Source of the DNA: Mycobacterium fragae
GTDB lineage: Bacteria; Actinomycetota; Actinomycetes; Mycobacteriales; Mycobacteriaceae
Reading direction: 5' to 3'
Length of the DNA: 64,000 nt
NCBI RefSeq assembly: GCF_002102185.1
Contig: NZ_LQOW01000006.1
Coordinates: forward strand, 186,001-250,000
This document shows positions 58,388 to 64,000 of this stretch, piece after piece. The number at the start of each line of letters is the position of its first letter. The first letter of the stretch is position 1. A program made the translations under genes and the position numbers. The notes beneath the pieces were generated by a model. The model saw only the letters and a program-made list of their open reading frames with translations. It was not told the DNA's origin and did not search any database.

Positions 58388-59368
58388 CTAGGCATCTCCG
58401 TCGAAAAGCCCTGTGACCGAGCCGTTTTCGAATACGGCGCGGATCGTGCTGGCGAGCAGCGGGGCGATCGACAGCACCGTCAGCTGCGGGAAGCGTTTCT
58501 CCTCGCCGATCGGCAGCGTGTTGGTGACGATCACCTCGCGGGCGCCGGATTCGGCCAGGAGCTTGGGTGCCGGGTCGGAAAGCACACCGTGACTGGCGGC
58601 GACGATCACGTCACCGGCGCCGTCCTCCTTGAGCAGCGCGACCGCGGCGGCGATGGTTCCGCCGGTGTCGATCATGTCGTCGATCAGGATGCAGGTCTTG
58701 CCGGCGACTTCGCCCACGACGCGATTGGACTTGACCTGATTGGGCACCCGCGGGTCGCGGGTCTTGTGGATGAAGGCCAGCGGAACGCCGCCGAGCGAAT
58801 CAGCCCATTTCTCGGCGATACGCACCCGGCCGGAGTCCGGCGAGACCACCACCATGTCGTGCCCGGTGTAGTTGTCCTTGATATAGGCGGTCAGCAGGTG
58901 CTGCGCGCGCATGTGATCGACGGGCCCGTCGAAGAAACCCTGGATCTGGTCGGTGTGCAGGTCGACGGTGACGATCCGGTCGGCGCCGGCGGTCTTGAGC
59001 AGGTCGGCGACCAGGCGCGCGGAAATCGGTTCGCGGCCACGGTGCTTCTTGTCCTGCCGGGCGTAGGGATAGAACGGCACGACGGCGGTGATCCGCTTGG
59101 CGCTGCCCCGCTTGAGCGCGTCGAGCATGATGAGCTGTTCCATCAGCCACTGGTTCAGCGGCGCGGGGAACGATTGCAGGACGAACGCATCACAGCCGCG
59201 CACCGACTCGTGGAACCGAACGAAGATCTCACCGTTGGCGAAGTCACGGGCGGTCTGCGCGGTGACGTGGACGTCGAGTTCCTTGGCCACTTGTTCGGCT
59301 AGCTCGGGGTGAGCACGACCGGAGAACAGCATCAGGTTTTTGCGATTGTCGGTCCAGTCGTGGCTCAA
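58388..59368 (-). CDS. prsA: Ribose-phosphate pyrophosphokinase (PRPP synthetase)
   Basis: A 326-residue class I PRPP synthetase supplying nucleotide, histidine and decaprenyl-phosphoryl-arabinose synthesis. NLMLFSGRAHPELAEQVA opens the fold, FANGEIFVRFHESVRG lies near residue 45, the catalytic/flexible loop is YARQDKKHRGREPIS, and the PRPP motif is CILIDDMIDTGGTIAAA. Its stop is adjacent to the arsC start and glmU is 74 bases upstream, giving the common glmU-prs pair. Confidence 0.96.
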   Translation of the reverse strand: MSHDWTDNRKNLMLFSGRAHPELAEQVAKELDVHVTAQTARDFANGEIFVRFHESVRGCDAFVLQSFPAPLNQWLMEQLIMLDALKRGSAKRITAVVPFYPYARQDKKHRGREPISARLVADLLKTAGADRIVTVDLHTDQIQGFFDGPVDHMRAQHLLTAYIKDNYTGHDMVVVSPDSGRVRIAEKWADSLGGVPLAFIHKTRDPRVPNQVKSNRVVGEVAGKTCILIDDMIDTGGTIAAAVALLKEDGAGDVIVAASHGVLSDPAPKLLAESGAREVIVTNTLPIGEEKRFPQLTVLSIAPLLASTIRAVFENGSVTGLFDGDA

Positions 59369-59442
59369 CGTGGTGCCCTCACCGCTCGGGATCGAGATGA
59401 CCGCTTCATGGTACGTAGCGAAACGCCAGGTGTGTGGTTGGG

Positions 59443-60912
59443 TTACCGATCGGGTCGCTCTTCCGTCTTCTCGGCGGCTTGTGCCTTTTCGGCGGCCTGC
59501 GCGGCGGCGCTGCCCGGCCGCTTGCGCAGCACCCAGTTTTCGATGTTGCGCTGCGGGCCGCCGGACACGGCCAGCGCCCCTGGCGGCACGTCTTCGCGGA
59601 CCACCGTGCCGGCCCCGGTATAGGCGCCGTCGCCGACGGTGACCGGCGCGACGAACATGGTGTCCGAGCCGGTGCGCACATGCGAGCCGACCGTGGTGCG
59701 CTGCTTGGACTCCCCGTCGTAGTTGACGAAGACGCTGGACGCGCCGATATTGCTGTGCTCGCCGATGTCGGCATCACCGACGTAGGTCAGGTGCGGCACC
59801 TTGGTGCCGGTGCCGATCGTGGAGTTCTTGACCTCGACGAACGCGCCCAGCTTGCCGTCGGCGCCCAGCACGGTGCCCGGCCGCAGGTAGGTGAACGGGC
59901 CGACTGTTGCGCCGTCGCCGATCGCCGCGGAGCTGCCGTGGGTGCGAACGACCGATGCGCCGTCTCCGACGGCGACGTCGGTCAAGGTGGTGTCCGGGCC
60001 CACGATGCAGCGGCTGCCCACGCGGGTGGCCCCGAGTAGCTGGGTTCCGGGCTGGATGACCGTGTCGCGGCCGATGCTCACATCCACGTCGATCCAGGTG
60101 GTGGCCGGGTCGACGACGGTGACCCCGGCCAGCTGATGGGCGGCCACGATGCGGCGGTTGAGTTCGGCGGCCAGCTCGGCCAGCTGCACGCGGTTGTTGA
60201 CCCCGGCCACCAGCGCGCTGTCGTCGACATGGCGGGCGTGCACCGTCTGACCGTCCTGCCGGACGATGGAGACCACGTCGGTGAGGTAGAGCTCGTGTTG
60301 GGCGTTGTCGGCTGACAGCCGGCTCAGCGCCGCCCGCAGCGCCGCGATGTCGAAGGCGTACACGCCCGCGTTGACCTCGCGGATCTCCCGCTGCGAGGGA
60401 GTGGCGTCGGCCTGCTCGACGATCGCGATGACCTCATTGTCCTGGGTGCGCAGGATGCGGCCGTAGCCGGTGGGATCGGCCAGCGTGGTGGTCAGCACGG
60501 TGACCGCTGCCGGCCGGGAGGTGTGGGTCTCGATCAGGTCGGCCAGCGTATCGGCGTCGAGCAGCGGTATGTCGCCGGATGTGACGACGACGACGCCGCG
60601 GTAGTCGTCCGGCAGCGCGGACAACCCACAGAGCACCGCGTGTCCGGTGCCGAGCTGCTGGTCTTGCATCGCCACACCGATCCCACGCCCGAGCGTGACC
60701 GCCAACTCGGCGACCACTGGGGTGATCCGTTCGTGGTTTTGGCCCAGCACCACGACCAGATGTTGGGGGGCCAGTTTGGCGATCGCGTGCAGCGAATGCG
60801 CCAGCATGCTGCGACCGGCGATCGTGTGCAGCACCTTGGGGGTGTCCGAACGCATCCGGGTTCCGGCCCCCGCCGCCAATACCAGGACCGCTGATTCACC
60901 GTGGGTAGTCAT
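59443..60912 (-). CDS. glmU: Bifunctional N-acetylglucosamine-1-phosphate uridylyltransferase/glucosamine acetyltransferase
   Basis: A 489-residue GlmU making UDP-GlcNAc for peptidoglycan and mycolyl-arabinogalactan linkage. The N-terminal pyrophosphorylase domain begins [21 protein letters not shown], with [14 protein letters not shown] near residue 110. The C-terminal left-handed beta-helix (from about 255) has repeated I/V-G-x-x hexapeptides and the acetyl-transfer region [16 protein letters not shown]. The last 35 residues are a Lys/Ala/Glu-rich tail typical of mycobacterial GlmU. Confidence 0.96.
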   Translation of the reverse strand: MTTHGESAVLVLAAGAGTRMRSDTPKVLHTIAGRSMLAHSLHAIAKLAPQHLVVVLGQNHERITPVVAELAVTLGRGIGVAMQDQQLGTGHAVLCGLSALPDDYRGVVVVTSGDIPLLDADTLADLIETHTSRPAAVTVLTTTLADPTGYGRILRTQDNEVIAIVEQADATPSQREIREVNAGVYAFDIAALRAALSRLSADNAQHELYLTDVVSIVRQDGQTVHARHVDDSALVAGVNNRVQLAELAAELNRRIVAAHQLAGVTVVDPATTWIDVDVSIGRDTVIQPGTQLLGATRVGSRCIVGPDTTLTDVAVGDGASVVRTHGSSAAIGDGATVGPFTYLRPGTVLGADGKLGAFVEVKNSTIGTGTKVPHLTYVGDADIGEHSNIGASSVFVNYDGESKQRTTVGSHVRTGSDTMFVAPVTVGDGAYTGAGTVVREDVPPGALAVSGGPQRNIENWVLRKRPGSAAAQAAEKAQAAEKTEERPDR

Positions 60913-61044
60913 CGGGCCTCACCTCTTCGCCACCACTTCGCCTTCGCCGCGAGTGTGCGTGTTTGTACGCCGACACGCCGTTAAGCGTGTCATTCTCCGC
61001 ACGCTCGCGGCAAAGAAGTGCGGCAATAGCCCAGCAATAACCAG

Positions 61045-61116
61045 CTCCGTCGCCAGGACTCGAACCTGAACTCTCAGAACCAAAATCTGATGTGCTGCCG
61101 ATTACACCACGACGGA
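61045..61116 (-). tRNA. tRNA-Gln (anticodon TTG)
   Basis: On the minus strand the acceptor TCCGTCG pairs with CGACGGA. The anticodon stem TCAGA/TCTGA encloses TTTTGGT (anticodon TTG), and the T arm is TCAGG-TTCGAGT-CCTGG with discriminator G. CCA is not encoded. It lies between glmU and the TetR gene, as in other mycobacteria. Confidence 0.95.
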
Positions 61117-61140
61117 TCGTTAGGACCAGCGACGACTCTA

Positions 61141-61809
61141 ATGCAAGCGGATACCCTGGTAGCCGTGGCAGCGCCTGAGAAAGAGGTGCGCACGCCGCGC
61201 GCCAGGATGACCGGCAGCGAGCGGCGTCACCAGCTCATCGACATCGCCCGCTCGCTCTTTGCCGAGCGAGGCTACGACGGCACCTCGATCGAGGAGATCG
61301 CGCTGCGCGCCAACGTCTCCAAACCGGTGGTCTATGAGCACTTCGGCGGCAAGGAAGGGCTCTACGCGGTAGTGGTCGACCGGGAGATGTCCGCATTGCT
61401 GGACGGCATCACGTCGTCGTTGACCAGGTCGACCAACAACCGGTCGCGGCTGCGCATCGAACGGGTGGCGCTAGCGCTGCTGACCTACGTCGAGGAACAC
61501 ACCGACGGCTTCCGGATCATGATCCGTGATTCGCCGGCGTCCATCAGCTCGGGCACCTATTCCACCTTGCTCAACGACGCGGTCAACCAGGTCAGCTCCA
61601 TCCTGGCCGGCGACTTCGCCCGGCGGGGCCTCGATCCCGAAACGGCGCCGCTGTATGCCCAGGCATTGGTCGGCTCGGTGTCGATGACCGCGCAGTGGTG
61701 GCTCGACGCCCGCGAGCCCAAGAAGGAAGTGGTCGCCGCGCACCTGGTCAACCTGTGCTGGAACGGCCTCAGCCATCTGGAGCCCGACCCCGACCTGCTC
61801 GACGAATAG
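61141..61809 (+). CDS. TetR-family transcriptional regulator (Rv1019-like)
   Basis: A 222-residue TetR-type regulator. DNA-binding domain: RRHQLIDIARSLFAERGYDG, TSIEEIALRANVSKPVVYEHF and GGKEGLYAVVVDREM. The C-terminal domain (SISSGTYSTLLNDAVNQVSS, AQALVGSVSMTAQWWLD) is of the common mycobacterial type. ATG 61141 is used; GTG 61165 is a shorter option. It is almost identical to my recollection of Rv1019, reported to be autoregulated and linked to neighbouring genes. Convergent with the lysA-like gene. Confidence 0.9.
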   Translation: MQADTLVAVAAPEKEVRTPRARMTGSERRHQLIDIARSLFAERGYDGTSIEEIALRANVSKPVVYEHFGGKEGLYAVVVDREMSALLDGITSSLTRSTNNRSRLRIERVALALLTYVEEHTDGFRIMIRDSPASISSGTYSTLLNDAVNQVSSILAGDFARRGLDPETAPLYAQALVGSVSMTAQWWLDAREPKKEVVAAHLVNLCWNGLSHLEPDPDLLDE

Positions 61810-61822
61810 CCTTAAACCCCGC

Positions 61823-63169
61823 TTATCCTCTGTCTCTGGACAACAGATCGGCGACGGTTTCCCGGCGGACCAGTTCACGGGCGCGACCATCGGCCACGGC
61901 GATCAGCGGGGGCCGGCCGACCATGTTGTAGTTCGACGCCATGCTGTGGTGATAGGCGCCGGTGCATGCCACGGCCAACAGGTCACCGGGATGCACGTCG
62001 GCAGGCAACTCGACGTTGCGGGCGATCTCGTCGCCGGCTTCGCAGTGCCGCCCCACCACGGTGACGCGACGGCGCTCACCCAGGGAATGCCGGTTGGCAA
62101 GCGCGACAGTGTATTTCGCGCCGTACAGCGACACCCGCGGGTTGTCGCTCATTCCGCCGTCGACCGCCACGAAGGTGGGCCCGCCCGGCCGCGACTTGAC
62201 CGAACACACCTGATACAGCGTGACACCGGCCCGCGCGCTGATGGCCCGACCAGGCTCGACCACAATGAGTGGCCGTGGGAAGCGCTCGACAGCGCAGGCC
62301 ACGTCCAGGGCGTCGTCGATGACGTGGGCCAGCTCGTCGATGTCGAGCTCGGGACCGCCGGCCAGATAAGGGATTCCATGGCCGCCACCGATGTTCAGCT
62401 CGGTGAGGATGACGCCGTGCCGGGCGCGGATGTCCGCCATGACGGCGATCATCCGACGAATCGCCTCGCCGTAGTGGGCAGGATCGGTCACCTGCGAGCC
62501 GATATGGCAGTGCAGCCCGATCAGCCTGAGGTTGGGCTGCGCCAGGACCCTCGCCACCGCGTCGGCGGTCTGAGGCCCGTCGAGCGTGAAACCGAACTTC
62601 TGGTCCGTGGTCCCGGTGGTGACCGCACGGTGCCCGTGAATGTCGATGTCGGGGGTCACGCGGATGAGGACCCGCTGGGGCCGATCTGCCAACCCCGCGA
62701 GGTAAGCGATCTCGATGCAGGAATCCAGCACGACGCGTCCCACCCCGACCCGGACCGCGGCACGCAGCTCGTCGTGCGATTTCGCGTTGCCGTGCATGAC
62801 GATGCGGCCCGGTTCAACCCCAGCGACCAAGGCGATGGCCAGCTCACCGGCAGAGCACACATCGACGGCCAGCCCTTCTTCGCGCGCCCAGCGTGCTACT
62901 GCGACGGTCAGCAGCGACTTGCCGGCGTAGACGATCTCAGCGTCGCGCAGCGCTGTCCGATAACGGCGAGCGCGATACCGGAAGTCGGCTTCGTCGATCA
63001 CGTACGTCGGTGTACGGAACTCGTCGGCGATGTCGGTAAGCGGCACATCGCCGATGCACAGCCGGCCCTCCTCGTCGGAATGGGTGGTAAGCGGCCAAAC
63101 CGCCGGATGGAACCGCGGCGGAGCGGCATAACCGAGGGACGGTAGGACGTCCGCCAATGTTGTCGTCAC
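61823..63169 (-). CDS. PLP-dependent diaminopimelate decarboxylase-like protein (LysA paralogue)
   Basis: A protein of about 448 residues of the alanine-racemase-fold decarboxylases. The PLP lysine is in IVYAGKSLLTVAVARW (about residue 85). GLHCHIGSQVTDPAHYGEAI and NIGGGHGIPYL bind the phosphate, IVVEPGRAISARAG the cofactor, and CEAGDEIARNV with AYHHSMASNYNMVGRPP closes the active site. It resembles LysA, but housekeeping lysA normally lies elsewhere (by argS/thrA in mycobacteria), so this is probably a second, specialised decarboxylase. GTG 63169 is chosen; a TTG at 63181 is also possible. Confidence 0.87.
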   Translation of the reverse strand: MTTTLADVLPSLGYAAPPRFHPAVWPLTTHSDEEGRLCIGDVPLTDIADEFRTPTYVIDEADFRYRARRYRTALRDAEIVYAGKSLLTVAVARWAREEGLAVDVCSAGELAIALVAGVEPGRIVMHGNAKSHDELRAAVRVGVGRVVLDSCIEIAYLAGLADRPQRVLIRVTPDIDIHGHRAVTTGTTDQKFGFTLDGPQTADAVARVLAQPNLRLIGLHCHIGSQVTDPAHYGEAIRRMIAVMADIRARHGVILTELNIGGGHGIPYLAGGPELDIDELAHVIDDALDVACAVERFPRPLIVVEPGRAISARAGVTLYQVCSVKSRPGGPTFVAVDGGMSDNPRVSLYGAKYTVALANRHSLGERRRVTVVGRHCEAGDEIARNVELPADVHPGDLLAVACTGAYHHSMASNYNMVGRPPLIAVADGRARELVRRETVADLLSRDRG

Positions 63170-63276
63170 GATTTCAAACAACGCGCGGCCATCGCCGAAT
63201 GCCGCTGTCCTTACGAATCCTTGACGGCGCCGGGCTCAAAATTGACGGAGTTCGGCGGCCATAGAATGGCGAAATC

Positions 63277-64000
63277 ATGACCGCACCCATCGCGGGACTC
63301 GTCGAATTTGCGCTGACTGCGCCGACGTTTCAGCAACTCATCGAGCAGACGACCGACCGACCGGATGAATTGAGGCTGGTCGGGCCTGCCAGCGCGCGGC
63401 TGTTCGTCGCCAGTGCGCTGGCCCGCCACGGCCCGCTGCTGGTTGTCACGGCCACCGGCCGCGAAGCCGACGAGCTGACCGCTGAATTGCAAGGTGTGTT
63501 CGGCGACGCCGTCGCGATGTTCCCGTCTTGGGAAACTTTGCCACACGAACGCCTCTCACCCGGTGTCGATACCGTCGGTGCGCGCCTCATGCTGCTTCGC
63601 CGGCTGGCCCACCCCGATGACGAGCGGCTGGGCCCGCCGCTGCGGGTGGTGGTCACCGCGGTCCGCTCGTTGTTGCAGCCGATGACGCCGCAGCTGGGCG
63701 CGCTGGAACCGCTGACTTTGGCCGTCGGACAGGAGCTGCCGTTTGAGGACGTGATCGCCCGGCTGGTCGAGCTGGCCTACACACGGGTGGACATGGTGGG
63801 CCGCCGCGGTGAATTCGCGGTCCGGGGCGGCATCCTCGACGTTTTCGCCCCGACCGCCGAGCATCCGGTGCGGGTGGAGTTCTGGGGCGACGAGGTCAGC
63901 GAAATGCGGATGTTCTCGGTGGCCGACCAGCGATCGATCCCCGAGATCAACATGGACACCCTCGTCGCGGTCGCCTGCCGCGAACTGCTGCTGACCGACG
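63277..64000 (+). CDS. mfd: Transcription-repair coupling factor Mfd (partial, runs off right edge)
   Basis: The first 241 residues of Mfd from ATG 63277. Present are the UvrB-like N-terminal region: [54 protein letters not shown] and then [20 protein letters not shown] followed by [15 protein letters not shown]. These are hallmarks of the UvrA-binding module. The RNA-polymerase-binding and translocase domains lie beyond the window. Mfd removes stalled RNA polymerase and recruits excision repair. Same neighbour as Rv1019-Rv1020. Confidence 0.95.
   Translation, partial: MTAPIAGLVEFALTAPTFQQLIEQTTDRPDELRLVGPASARLFVASALARHGPLLVVTATGREADELTAELQGVFGDAVAMFPSWETLPHERLSPGVDTVGARLMLLRRLAHPDDERLGPPLRVVVTAVRSLLQPMTPQLGALEPLTLAVGQELPFEDVIARLVELAYTRVDMVGRRGEFAVRGGILDVFAPTAEHPVRVEFWGDEVSEMRMFSVADQRSIPEINMDTLVAVACRELLLTD

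Overview
The window is a stretch of high-GC chromosome from a non-tuberculous Mycobacterium. Most genes match, in order and orientation, the Mycobacterium tuberculosis segment from about Rv0966c to Rv1020: echA7-fadE12-accA2-accD2-fadE13, rpmF, mprAB-pepD-moaB2, galU-moeA1-rimJ, a protein acetyltransferase, pmt, rsmI, pabB, metG, tatD, rpfB-ksgA-ispE, pks16, pth-rplY-lpqT-prsA-glmU and mfd. This rests on recalled protein families and synteny; no database search was run. Species cannot be fixed. No PE/PPE genes and no csoR-ctpV copper locus are visible where M. tuberculosis has them. No gene-free gap exceeds 300 bases.

Layout. 1-9116: a partial DUF1707/LiaF-like gene, then a tightly overlapping minus-strand operon (AtuA-like protein, two acyl-CoA dehydrogenases, a biotin-dependent acyl-CoA carboxylase, enoyl-CoA hydratase) resembling the Atu/Liu pathways for branched acyl-CoAs. 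A palindromic operator candidate precedes it. 9303-20152: ribosomal protein L32 (57 aa), the MprAB-PepD envelope-stress system with paired direct-repeat boxes, an MscL-type channel with a zinc ribbon, a CIRCE-controlled FmdB-type chaperone gene, and galU, a divergent MoeA (Glp), rimJ and the Glp receptor gene glpR.

20197-24247: a small integrated element at tRNA-Ala. It has the end of a phage-type integrase, a degenerate copy of the tRNA 3' end about 4 kb away, and a three-gene DyP peroxidase cassette plus a small membrane protein. 24248-35709 is accessory relative to M. tuberculosis: an adenylate cyclase, mmpS/mmpL, and a lipid- or sterol-type catabolic cluster that is decaying. In that cluster a cytochrome P450 survives only as its two ends, and a double CoA-transferase has a frameshift. 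A TetR gene and two matching operator candidates lie beside it.

35719-53132: methyltransferase, cAMP-responsive acetyltransferase Pat, tandem lipoproteins, AlkB-like oxygenase, SoxR, a nuclease-fold gene flanked by two copies of a hairpin repeat, Pmt, RsmI, PabB, an ECF41-like sigma factor with its flavoprotein, MetG, TatD, and rpfB-ksgA-ispE. The rpfB leader has a terminator hairpin, and an inverted kinase gene splits ksgA from ispE. 53182-64000: pks16, translation genes (pth, rplY, tRNA-Gln), lpqT, arsC, PRPP synthase, GlmU, a TetR regulator, a second lysA-like gene and the start of mfd.

The strongest second-look items are the tRNA-Ala island with its peroxidase cassette, the degenerate MoeA/GlpR pair, the decaying TetR-linked cluster, the repeat-flanked nuclease gene, and the kinase gene inserted in the rpfB operon.
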